Positions 1 to 5,081 of a DNA stretch of 7,870 bases are shown here, one piece after another. The stretch is from positions 1 through 7,870 of the forward strand of contig JAUVGM010000098.1 in assembly GCA_030593785.1 (NCBI GenBank). Reading direction: 5' to 3'. Source of the stretch: Gammaproteobacteria bacterium (GTDB taxonomy: Bacteria > Pseudomonadota > Gammaproteobacteria > UBA6429 > Thiohalophilaceae). The position numbers were made by a program, and so were the translations under genes. Position 1 is the first letter of the stretch. Each line of letters begins with the position of its first letter. The notes under the pieces were generated by a model. The model did not search any database. It had not been told where the DNA came from and saw only the letters and a program-made list of their open reading frames with translations.

Positions 1-34
1 TTCTTCCCCGTTTAGTTTTGTCTGATCTAATCTG

Positions 35-463
35 ATGTTGGGTAAAATTCCTCATGAAAACCATCTTGATGCTGTTGATGAATTCGGCCGCAATAAATTA
101 CATTATGCCGCAAATAACGGTATTTCAATGACTGTCAAAAAGTTAATTGACCAAGGCATTGATATTGATGCGCAGGACAATAATGGCTGGACAGCCCTTC
201 ATTTCGCGTCACAAAATAATCATTTCGACACCATAGATTTACTCCTGGAAAATAACGCAAATCCAAATATACATGACAAACAGGGTAATGGACCGCTCTG
301 GACAGCCGCCATGAGTGCAAATGGAAAATGTCAGGGTGTGATCTCGCTACTAAAGGCTAATGCAGATCCGAACCATAAAAATCATCATGGACGCACACCG
401 CATTACATCGCAAACTCTCTAAAAAGTGGCTTAATAGAAGCTTTTAATCCCTGTATTAAGTGA
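35..463 (+). CDS. Small ankyrin-repeat protein
   Basis: The 142-residue product is almost entirely ankyrin repeats. Repeat 1 is at about residues 15-47 (GRNKLHYAANNG), repeat 2 at 48-80 (GWTALHFASQNNH), repeat 3 at 81-115 (GPLWTAAMSANGK, with a two-residue insertion), and a partial capping repeat at 116-142 (GRTPHYIAN). There is no signal peptide or membrane segment, so a cytoplasmic binding role is expected. Ankyrin repeats mediate protein-protein contacts and do not indicate an enzyme. Small proteins of this kind often sit beside secreted toxins and sometimes serve as their immunity proteins, but any partner would lie left of the window, so that role is inference. An in-frame TGA at 23-25 fixes the 5' limit, leaving ATG 35 as the start. 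No clear ribosome binding site precedes it, which may mean coupling to an upstream gene. Base composition is similar to its neighbours. Confidence 0.85.
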   Translation: MLGKIPHENHLDAVDEFGRNKLHYAANNGISMTVKKLIDQGIDIDAQDNNGWTALHFASQNNHFDTIDLLLENNANPNIHDKQGNGPLWTAAMSANGKCQGVISLLKANADPNHKNHHGRTPHYIANSLKSGLIEAFNPCIK

Positions 464-552
464 CAGTATAAAAACAATTTACCAGGCAGCATGCTCCTTT
501 CTTAATTTACTCCTATACTCATAAGAGGGGAGGTATCTTATAAGAGATGGAA

Positions 553-566
553 CTGATGTAAATCAG
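553..566 (+). promoter_or_regulatory. FNR/CRP-family-like operator palindrome
   Basis: The sequence CTGAT-GTAA-ATCAG is a perfect inverted repeat. It differs from the FNR consensus TTGAT-N4-ATCAA only at the outermost base of each half. Its centre (559.5) is about 43-46 bp upstream of the start predicted from the nearby -10 candidate, close to the -41.5 spacing of class II activation. This suggests oxygen- or cAMP-responsive control of the lipoprotein gene. It is a consensus match only, and chance palindromes occur in AT-rich DNA. Confidence 0.4.
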
Positions 567-567
567 C

Positions 568-598
568 TTGAATTTGTCCTTTAATGGCATTACATAAT
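568..598 (+). promoter_or_regulatory. Candidate sigma-70 promoter for the lipoprotein gene
   Basis: A -35-like TTGAAT (568-573) and a -10-like CATAAT (593-598) are separated by 19 bp, which is longer than ideal. An alternative -10 reading, TACATA at 591-596, gives 17 bp but a poorer hexamer. A weak core promoter would fit dependence on an activator at the adjacent palindrome. Confidence 0.3.
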
Positions 599-630
599 AT
601 TTGGATCAGGTAATTATACGGAGACAAGCT

Positions 631-1125
631 ATGGGTAAAATAAAATTTATTCGAGTCATCGGCGCTTTCAGCTTAACAATGATGATGAGTTCTTGTTTCT
701 ATGATCCGTATTACTACGGCGCGCCACCGTACTATGCTGGGGGGGGCTATTATTACCCTTATGATTATTACTATTACCCTAATGTAGGAGTCTACTTCAA
801 CTACTCGACAGGTTTCTATTTCTATATTAACGATGGAATTTGGATCCGTAACCGAATTTTACCATCGCGTTTTAAACTTAACGTACATAATCGCGTGATC
901 GTTCGTTCTAAAAACGCTAAACCATACCTACAAAATAAAACACACATTGATAAGTATCGTCCACGCCCAAGCATCAAATCAACACCAAGTACTGATAGGT
1001 ATGAGCGTGAGTCACTTCGCAGAACGTACAAGGAACAGCAATTAAGGAAGCCTCAGCCGTACAATAAAAAACCGCAGGCAGAAGAAAAAAAGGATAGAAG
1101 AGATAAGGATAAAAGGCGTAGATAA
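631..1125 (+). CDS. Tyrosine-rich outer-envelope lipoprotein
   Basis: The start is ATG 631, preceded by GGAG at 620-623 with 7-nt spacing. The longer TTG-initiated reading from 601 has no comparable site. The 164-residue product begins with a lipoprotein signal: basic MGKIK, a hydrophobic core, then a lipobox-like MSSC with Cys22 as the expected lipidation site. Residues 23-66 are extremely rich in Tyr, Gly and Pro. A region with GFYFYINDGIWI and RILPSRFKL (about 61-84) resembles small hypothetical lipoproteins of Gammaproteobacteria, recognised by pattern only. The C-terminus (about 110-164) is highly charged, rich in Lys, Arg and Gln and probably disordered, ending in KDKRRR. Codons 36-39 contain a run of eight G bases. 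No enzymatic motif is visible. An envelope-associated structural or adhesive role is possible but unproven. The gene appears monocistronic, ending just before a strong terminator. Confidence 0.8.
   Translation: MGKIKFIRVIGAFSLTMMMSSCFYDPYYYGAPPYYAGGGYYYPYDYYYYPNVGVYFNYSTGFYFYINDGIWIRNRILPSRFKLNVHNRVIVRSKNAKPYLQNKTHIDKYRPRPSIKSTPSTDRYERESLRRTYKEQQLRKPQPYNKKPQAEEKKDRRDKDKRRR
739..746 (+). repeat. G8 homopolymer inside the lipoprotein gene
   Basis: Eight consecutive G bases encode Gly37-Gly39 of the lipoprotein, just after the lipidation site. A run this long is unusual in such AT-rich sequence and is prone to slipped-strand mispairing. Gain or loss of one base would shift the frame and remove the rest of the protein. 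In the frame given here the gene is open. Confidence 0.85.
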
Positions 1126-1130
1126 AAATA

Positions 1131-1166
1131 AAAAGCCGGAGCATAAAGTTACTCCGGCTTTTTTTA
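1131..1166. terminator. Bidirectional rho-independent terminator
   Basis: The stem AAAGCCGGAG (1132-1141) pairs with CTCCGGCTTT (1152-1161) around a 10-nt loop. A T-tract follows on the plus strand and an A-tract precedes it, giving a U-tract for minus-strand transcripts. It sits between two convergent genes, the lipoprotein gene (ending 1125) and the small membrane protein gene (ending 1197), so it can end transcription from both sides. Confidence 0.9.
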
Positions 1167-1196
1167 TAAATCATGAATAATAATTTAGTTCAAAAA

Positions 1197-1586
1197 TCAT
1201 ATATTACTATAATGAAAGAAAGCCATAACTGCTGTGTTTATCAACATTAACCCACCACAAATTATTATCATCATGGTCAACCATGCAAGAAAATATGTTA
1301 TTGGGTTTTCTTTTGGAGTAAGAATATTATTTTTAAATTTTCTTCGCATTGTATTTGGAAAAACAATGGCTTTTATGTAGCCAATTGTTTTTACTAATAA
1401 AAGAGGGAAAGAAGTGAAAATGCTTAATTCATAATCGCTATAATGTTTACTGTTGAAGTAAATAGGATCAAGTATTTTTTTATGGATAAAGTGCTGTATT
1501 AGTAGTAATGGAATAAAACCTATAATAGCAACTACAGACATTCCCATAAAAAGTAAAAATGAAAATTTTATATATTCTTCAATCAT
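1197..1586 (-). CDS. Small membrane protein, candidate immunity partner of the LysM protein
   Basis: The 129-residue product starts MIEEYIKFSFLL at ATG 1586-1584. A longer reading is open to 1757, but its first 57 codons overlap the end of the LysM gene on the same strand and look like shadow coding, so the short form is preferred. Three hydrophobic stretches are visible: about residues 7-32, a weaker one at 53-75, and a long one at 95-126 that could be a hairpin. This indicates an inner-membrane protein. It follows the LysM gene by 13 nt in the same direction and ends at a shared terminator, so the two are almost certainly co-transcribed. No Shine-Dalgarno is evident, suggesting translational coupling. 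Immunity proteins against pore-forming toxins are typically small membrane proteins encoded directly downstream of the toxin. That role is inference from context, and no family was recognised. Confidence 0.65.
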   Translation of the reverse strand: MIEEYIKFSFLLFMGMSVVAIIGFIPLLLIQHFIHKKILDPIYFNSKHYSDYELSIFTSFPLLLVKTIGYIKAIVFPNTMRRKFKNNILTPKENPITYFLAWLTMMIIICGGLMLINTAVMAFFHYSNI

Positions 1587-1599
1587 GATTTTTATACAG

Positions 1600-2574
1600 T
1601 TAGTTGCAGACTTGTGTAATGCCAAGACTATTGACAATATCCACATCTGCAAATTGTGATTTATATACACTACCAATTGCTTCACTAGCTCCCCAAGAAA
1701 CAAGTGCGCTACCAATACCAAATCCAAGTACAACAGCCCAACCGACAGGTGTACCAACGAGAAAAACTGTTGCTACAGCACCTGCAAATACACCTGCACT
1801 TGTACTGGCAATAGTTTTCACTGCAATTTCATTTTTTTCAGTGAGTGTTTCTGCTTTTGCAATTTGATAACAGCTTGAAGCCAAACCAACAACGACGAGC
1901 GCAGAACTACCTTTAGAAACAGCATTAGATATTTTAGTCAGTTTAGTTAAGTGCTGTGTCATACTTTTAGTTGCATCAAGGCTTCTACCCGGTGCTAATT
2001 TAAAAGCATTTTTTACATTAGCATCACCATAAATACCTTTCTGAATCATTGGTCCTATATTTTTAGAATATAGATTCAGTTTTGCTGATCTGATTTTATC
2101 AAACTCATATTTAGTGATTACATTATTTTTATATTGGTGATACGCGTCAGGAATGCCGCGTAATAGAGACATATTTGATTTAAGCGTTTTTTCTAAGGTG
2201 AATAGGGCGGTTCCTCCACCGGCCAAGCCAAGTGACAGACCATTATAAAGAGGTGCTGTTTCCTTAATTGCCTTTTGAGTTTCAGGACTCATTGTTTCCC
2301 AAAGATGCTTAACCTTATTTGTTTCGTTAAGCTCAATTGGAGCAAGACACATGGTATTAGATGTCGTTCTGAATACAATCAATTGCCCGGGTTTAATTTT
2401 ATTTGGATCTTTAACGCTGGGATTATCAATTAATACCTGTTTAATTTTGTCTTGCATACCAACAGCTTGGCCAGGGTAATAAGACTTGATAATGCCTGAC
2501 AATGTTTCGCCCGGTGCAACATGGTGAAAATAGAGATCTTGAGTTGGAGAAGGGAGTGAAAATCCGTTTTGCAT
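1600..2574 (-). CDS. LysM-domain protein with glycine-rich hydrophobic C-terminus, candidate pore-forming effector
   Basis: The 324-residue product starts at ATG 2574-2572 behind AAAGGA (plus strand 2582-2587). Residues 16-69 form a LysM domain, with the V-APGETLSGI opening, a central DNPSV and the KIKPGQLIVF ending. LysM domains bind N-acetylglucosamine polymers such as peptidoglycan. There is no signal peptide in front of it, unlike ordinary periplasmic LysM hydrolases. No catalytic hydrolase domain follows. Instead there are short hydrophobic segments at about 108-124 and 224-238, then a long Gly/Ala-rich hydrophobic block at 254-297 with spaced glycines (AGVFAGAV, GFGIGSALVSWG), like a membrane-inserting hairpin. 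Signal-less proteins of this layout resemble membrane-disrupting effectors of contact-dependent secretion systems such as type VI. That is inference, since no secretion gene is in the window. The adjacent small membrane protein fits as immunity. The LysM call is firm and the toxin call tentative. Confidence 0.72.
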   Translation of the reverse strand: MQNGFSLPSPTQDLYFHHVAPGETLSGIIKSYYPGQAVGMQDKIKQVLIDNPSVKDPNKIKPGQLIVFRTTSNTMCLAPIELNETNKVKHLWETMSPETQKAIKETAPLYNGLSLGLAGGGTALFTLEKTLKSNMSLLRGIPDAYHQYKNNVITKYEFDKIRSAKLNLYSKNIGPMIQKGIYGDANVKNAFKLAPGRSLDATKSMTQHLTKLTKISNAVSKGSSALVVVGLASSCYQIAKAETLTEKNEIAVKTIASTSAGVFAGAVATVFLVGTPVGWAVVLGFGIGSALVSWGASEAIGSVYKSQFADVDIVNSLGITQVCN

Positions 2575-2617
2575 TTTTCTATCCTTTGAGTGTTAGTTAA
2601 GTTCCATTTATCTGCAA

Positions 2618-2626
2618 ATCATACCA
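2618..2626 (-). promoter_or_regulatory. Extended -10 promoter candidate for the LysM gene
   Basis: Read on the minus strand this is TGG-TATGAT, an extended -10 (TGN) with five of six bases of TATAAT, about 45-50 nt upstream of the LysM start codon. No good -35 element lies 17 bp further upstream, which is compatible with an extended -10 promoter. The call is by eye. Confidence 0.35.
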
Positions 2627-2870
2627 ACAAACCCCACTAAAAACGACACATATTCGGTGATGCATCAAGGTCCAGATAAGTTGAAAAAAAGAATCAAGAA
2701 CAATCAGAATCAAGTGTTCTATCTCAATAATCGCCTAGGCAAAAAAGCATTCATATCCACCAAAATAATGACGCGTGGTCACGGTTCTGAGCGAAAATTA
2801 GGGGAAACAGGAGAGCGATGTGGCACAGCAATTTCTGGCATAGGAGTAACACTATTTAAGGTTTAACAAG

Positions 2871-2970
2871 GCTTAAAGCGGTTTAGAGATTCTCTAAAAG
2901 TTCTCTTGTAAAGTGAAGCAGATCAAAGAGCAACGCAAGCAAGAAAAGGGCATAGAATCATTTATCCGGT
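2871..2970 (+). repeat. Degenerate direct repeat, copy 1
   Basis: This segment aligns without gaps to 4831-4930 at a constant offset of 1960 bp, with 73 of 100 bases identical by hand count. Similarity stops abruptly on both sides, and the right edge is 5 bp from the AbiEii stop codon (2975). Both copies share an open frame downstream of a common TAA. It reads KFSCKVKQIKEQRKQEKGIE here against RFSFRVEQISDQHKTEMGIE in copy 2, including a Ser encoded by TCA here and AGT there. They look like remnants of the same former coding segment. This copy also contains a 17-bp perfect palindrome at 2882-2898. Confidence 0.8.
2882..2898. repeat. 17-bp perfect palindrome in repeat copy 1
   Basis: TTTAGAGA-T-TCTCTAAA has 8-bp arms around a single base. 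The matching place in copy 2 (4842-4858) keeps only TTAGA and TCTAA as arms, so the symmetry is degraded there. No T-tract follows on either strand, so it is not a standard terminator. It could be a protein-binding site or recombination-end residue. Confidence 0.5.
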
Positions 2971-2974
2971 ATTT

Positions 2975-3883
2975 TTATAAGCCAAGTACTTTTTTTAATT
3001 CTTCAATCGCTTCTTGTTGTTTTTTCTCATCCATATTTTTAATGTTCCGTAGCTTCCATTGTATAGCAGGTAACTGTTCAATATTTTTAATATCCATTAA
3101 AGACCAATCAGGAACGCCTGATTTAATTGACATAAGGAAACGACGCTCCTTGTCAGTTAAGCCTTCGTTAATTAATTTCACTAACTGTTCTCGTGTATCA
3201 AGCAGAGTAGTTAGTTCTACCGGTATATTGGTCATGCCTTGAAATTGTGAATAGAATTCATGTTCAATATTTTTTAGATTTTGATTGAGCAGCTCATTCA
3301 TCGGGCGAGAATGACTTGCCAGATAAATAACAAATGCTTTCCTGGTCTCGTCAGCAAGGCCTTCGTTTTCTAATAATAACTTAACATCAAATAAATCACG
3401 GGGATGTTGACGATCCAGGGCAGCAGCAATTTTACCGCCATATAATTCAGCTACGGCAAGGGTAGTACTTGCCGTACTTACTTCAAACTCACTCTCTGCT
3501 CGCTCACATAACGTGCGCTCTTTAACTTCAAAAACAGAACCTCTTATAACTATATTAGGTTCAATTTTAATTCGAACACCATCATGTTCTACAAATAATT
3601 TATCAATATGAACTTTATTGATTTTATTCGTGATGGTTGAACCTTTTATATTGCGTTTAATGTCACGAGTGATGTTATTAAGTGCATTTTCAATATTAAG
3701 CAATGTTTGATTGCGAGGTTCAATGGGCAAATATACCAAATCAATATCAACAGATAAACGAGGCATATTACGCACGAACAAGTTAATTGCTGTTCCACCT
3801 TTTAAGGCAAAACACGTTTGTTTTTCAACCTCGGGTAAACAGCGTATTAATAATTCAACTTGTCTGCGATAAACATCTTCCAT
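2975..3883 (-). CDS. abiEii: AbiEii/AbiGii-family nucleotidyltransferase toxin
   Basis: The 302-residue product is the toxin of a type IV toxin-antitoxin module. Visible motifs are the nucleotidyltransferase signature KGGTAINL (residues 28-35) and the metal-binding SVDIDLVY (44-51, Asp46 and Asp48). Further on comes the AELYGGKIAAALDRQHPRDLFDVKLL block (split here: AELYGGKIAA 145-154, RQHPRDLFDV 158-167), where Lys151, Arg162, Asp163 and Asp166 match the family's later motifs. Family members are NTP-dependent nucleotidyltransferases; AbiEii causes reversible growth arrest, and related MenT toxins modify tRNA acceptor ends. In phage-infected cells this acts as abortive infection. The gene lies 17 nt downstream of the antitoxin gene, with GGAAG of an AAGGAAG motif just before the start, slightly far from ATG. 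All key residues are present, so the toxin should be active. Its stop codon is 5 bp from repeat copy 1, and no terminator follows it. Confidence 0.92.
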   Translation of the reverse strand: MEDVYRRQVELLIRCLPEVEKQTCFALKGGTAINLFVRNMPRLSVDIDLVYLPIEPRNQTLLNIENALNNITRDIKRNIKGSTITNKINKVHIDKLFVEHDGVRIKIEPNIVIRGSVFEVKERTLCERAESEFEVSTASTTLAVAELYGGKIAAALDRQHPRDLFDVKLLLENEGLADETRKAFVIYLASHSRPMNELLNQNLKNIEHEFYSQFQGMTNIPVELTTLLDTREQLVKLINEGLTDKERRFLMSIKSGVPDWSLMDIKNIEQLPAIQWKLRNIKNMDEKKQQEAIEELKKVLGL

Positions 3884-3900
3884 GATTATTTTTTACTTCC

Positions 3901-4674
3901 TTAATATTCAGGTACAGTGATTTGATATTTTTTATTAAACACGCCACCTTTAAATAAAGTACGTTTGCCTTTGCCAAAGTCAACATTTGTCAGGTCTAAA
4001 CGCTCCACCCATTTGTGTTGGTTATATTCAGCTAACCACATAAAAAAGCGTTTCACTTTTATAGAATTACAATCTTCCAATAATGCCTGAACAACACCAG
4101 GTCTTAATGTGGTTAGACTTTCCATTGTGAGTTGCGCGTCTTCAAAATTCGCATGTTTGGGTATAAGGTAGATTAACTCCATTATTGCCCGCTCAGGTGT
4201 AGCAAGTGTGACCGTATATGAATCATCTTTTGATTCAGTCAGGCCAAGTGTTTTGTTATCGTTAAACAGGTTTGTACTTGTATAGAGAAAATTTAATTGC
4301 CACTTTCTCTTTAAGAACCAGGAGGGGAGTTTTTCATTTGGCGTACCAAACAGAGTTACTGTTCGCTCTTCTCCCAATGCCATGTAGTGCGCAAAACCTT
4401 TTATACTTAAAGCAGTTTGTGCCCCTATATGTATCGATAACCCCAATTGTTTTTGTATGGCATAAAGTCCACCCGTCCACATGACTTTATCGCCTGCTTT
4501 CATAAATGCACCGCGGCCAAGTTTTTTTAGCCAACCACTTTTTACATAAACATCAGTAAGCTGCCGATAGATGCCACGCTTTTCCAGCCATGGTTGCACA
4601 GCCACTGTCCTTGTAAGCCAATCAGCCATCAGTGAGTTTAATTTTTTCTCTTTTTGTCTATCCATACTAGACAT
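3901..4674 (-). CDS. abiEi: AbiEi-family antitoxin / transcriptional autorepressor
   Basis: The 257-residue product is the antitoxin partner of the downstream AbiEii toxin. An N-terminal winged-helix domain covers about residues 10-60 (SGWLKKLGRGAFMKAG is the characteristic wing segment). It is followed by the AbiEi middle region (HIGAQTALSIKGFAHYM, 82-98) and a C-terminal domain with TPERAIMELIYL (159-170) and a basic end, LFKGGVFNKKYQI (240-252). In studied systems AbiEi neutralises the toxin without forming a stable complex and represses its own operon by binding inverted repeats. Here a 9-bp inverted repeat lies 5 nt upstream of the start codon, fitting that model. The gene is first in a two-gene operon. 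ATG 4674 is used, but a second ATG three codons in is equally possible because neither has a clear ribosome binding site. No truncation or frameshift is seen. Confidence 0.92.
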   Translation of the reverse strand: MSSMDRQKEKKLNSLMADWLTRTVAVQPWLEKRGIYRQLTDVYVKSGWLKKLGRGAFMKAGDKVMWTGGLYAIQKQLGLSIHIGAQTALSIKGFAHYMALGEERTVTLFGTPNEKLPSWFLKRKWQLNFLYTSTNLFNDNKTLGLTESKDDSYTVTLATPERAIMELIYLIPKHANFEDAQLTMESLTTLRPGVVQALLEDCNSIKVKRFFMWLAEYNQHKWVERLDLTNVDFGKGKRTLFKGGVFNKKYQITVPEY

Positions 4675-4679
4675 AATAG

Positions 4680-4707
4680 TAAAATATTAAACTTTTGCAA
4701 TATTTTA
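4680..4707. promoter_or_regulatory. Inverted repeat, candidate AbiEi operator
   Basis: TAAAATATT (4680-4688) and AATATTTTA (4699-4707) are perfect 9-bp inverted arms 10 bp apart. A second, offset pair, TTAAAC (4687-4692) and GTTTAA (4708-4713), overlaps it. The element lies directly upstream of the antitoxin start, where AbiEi autorepression sites are expected. The arms are entirely A/T, so chance symmetry is possible. Confidence 0.45.
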
Positions 4708-4717
4708 GTTTAAAAAT

Positions 4718-4746
4718 GGTTAAATAAGTCTATTAACACATGTCAA
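4718..4746 (-). promoter_or_regulatory. Candidate promoter of the abiE operon
   Basis: On the minus strand a perfect -35 hexamer TTGACA (plus 4741-4746) is followed after 17 bp by TTAACC, a poor -10. A perfect TATAAT (plus 4747-4752) lies just upstream but lacks a good -35. Transcription would start near the inverted repeat, about 40 nt before the antitoxin start. The exact promoter is uncertain. Confidence 0.3.
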
Positions 4747-4830
4747 ATTATAGAAAATATAAACTATCTTTCTGTCCAAAACCTTCTTATATCAACACGA
4801 TTAGCATAGAGCCGCGTCACTTGAATGCTT

Positions 4831-4930
4831 GCATAGAGCGGGTTAGATGTACTCTAAAGGTTCTCTTTTAGGGTAGAGCAGATCAGTGACCAACACAAGA
4901 CAGAAATGGGGATAGAAAGTCTTTTTCGAT
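4831..4930 (+). repeat. Degenerate direct repeat, copy 2
   Basis: This partner of 2871-2970 is in the same orientation and 73% identical without gaps. The shared frame is longer here: it is open from 4858, passes through VEQISDQHKTEMGIESLFRW and ends at TAA 4987-4989, giving 43 codons. No start codon with a ribosome binding site precedes it, so it is treated as a gene remnant and not a gene. Together with copy 1 it brackets the AbiE operon. Confidence 0.8.
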
Positions 4931-5055
4931 GGGTATTATGTGAGCATAAATCAGGCGAAACCCTTGCTAGTAATGGGCTTTCAATATAATTTAGTTAACA
5001 GAATATTAAGTAAAGGGGACAGAGGAATTAAATTTTAACCAATTCTTTCTGCAAA

Positions 5056-5061
5056 TATAAT
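5056..5061 (+). promoter_or_regulatory. -10 element candidate for the nuclease-helicase gene
   Basis: A perfect TATAAT lies 20 nt upstream of the ATG at 5082. The region 16-17 bp upstream (TTTTAA or TTTAAC, around 5033-5039) matches only three of six bases of TTGACA. Transcription would start near 5067, leaving a leader of about 15 nt. Confidence 0.4.
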
Positions 5062-5081
5062 AATCAACTAATGGATGCTTT

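Larger units (their letters stand above)
464..630. other. Intergenic region with regulatory signals for the lipoprotein gene
   Basis: This stretch follows the ankyrin gene and ends at the lipoprotein start codon. No open frame of note and no convincing terminator for the ankyrin gene was found. A GCATGC-centred hairpin around 486-500 has no T-tract. The right half holds the FNR/CRP-like palindrome and a possible sigma-70 promoter, described separately. Confidence 0.5.
2575..2974. other. Gene-poor region between the LysM operon and the AbiE operon
   Basis: These 400 bases hold no convincing gene. A 69-codon plus-strand frame at 2657-2866 has a GTG start, no ribosome binding site and no recognisable family, and is not called. 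The left end carries the LysM promoter. A short minus-strand frame at 2735-2781 resembles the N-terminal motif of Y-family DNA polymerases. The right 100 bases (2871-2970) are copy 1 of a degenerate repeat. The stretch looks like decayed accessory DNA. Confidence 0.5.
4675..5081. other. Gene-poor divergent region between abiEi and the nuclease-helicase gene
   Basis: These 407 bases separate two divergently transcribed defence-type genes. From left to right they hold the candidate AbiEi operator and promoter, about 80 bases without visible signals, repeat copy 2 (4831-4930) with its decayed frame running to TAA at 4987-4989, a GGGGACAG motif at 5015-5022, and a TATAAT box serving the rightward gene. 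No complete gene was found. Confidence 0.55.

Noticed and set aside
480..505. Terminator after the ankyrin gene
   Set aside because: The GCATGC-centred hairpin is short and has no T-tract.
601..630. TTG start giving a 174-aa lipoprotein
   Set aside because: It would place a charged MDQVIIRRQA stretch before the lipoprotein signal. ATG 631 has a GGAG site at correct spacing.
1587..1757. N-terminal extension of the small membrane protein, in the same direction
   Set aside because: It overlaps the end of the LysM gene on the same strand in another frame, and the Met at 1586 directly precedes the amphipathic start and first membrane helix.
1604..1867. Plus-strand frame opposite the LysM gene
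   Set aside because: Antisense shadow of the Gly/Ala-rich C-terminus of the LysM protein.
2770..2800. Group II intron-like CACGGTTCTGAG
   Set aside because: The complementary strand of domain V is absent upstream and no reverse transcriptase or intron structure is seen.
2657..2866. 69-codon plus-strand frame
   Set aside because: GTG start without a ribosome binding site, no recognisable family, and it lies in decayed intergenic DNA.
2856..2975. Integron attC site after the AbiEii gene
   Set aside because: GTTAAAC, which fits GTTRRRY, occurs on the minus strand just outside copy 1, but the matching RYYYAAC end, nested arms and an equivalent site at copy 2 are missing.
2913..3242. 109-codon plus-strand frame
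   Set aside because: Most of it is antisense to the AbiEii toxin gene. Only its first 20 or so codons, inside repeat copy 1, are of interest.
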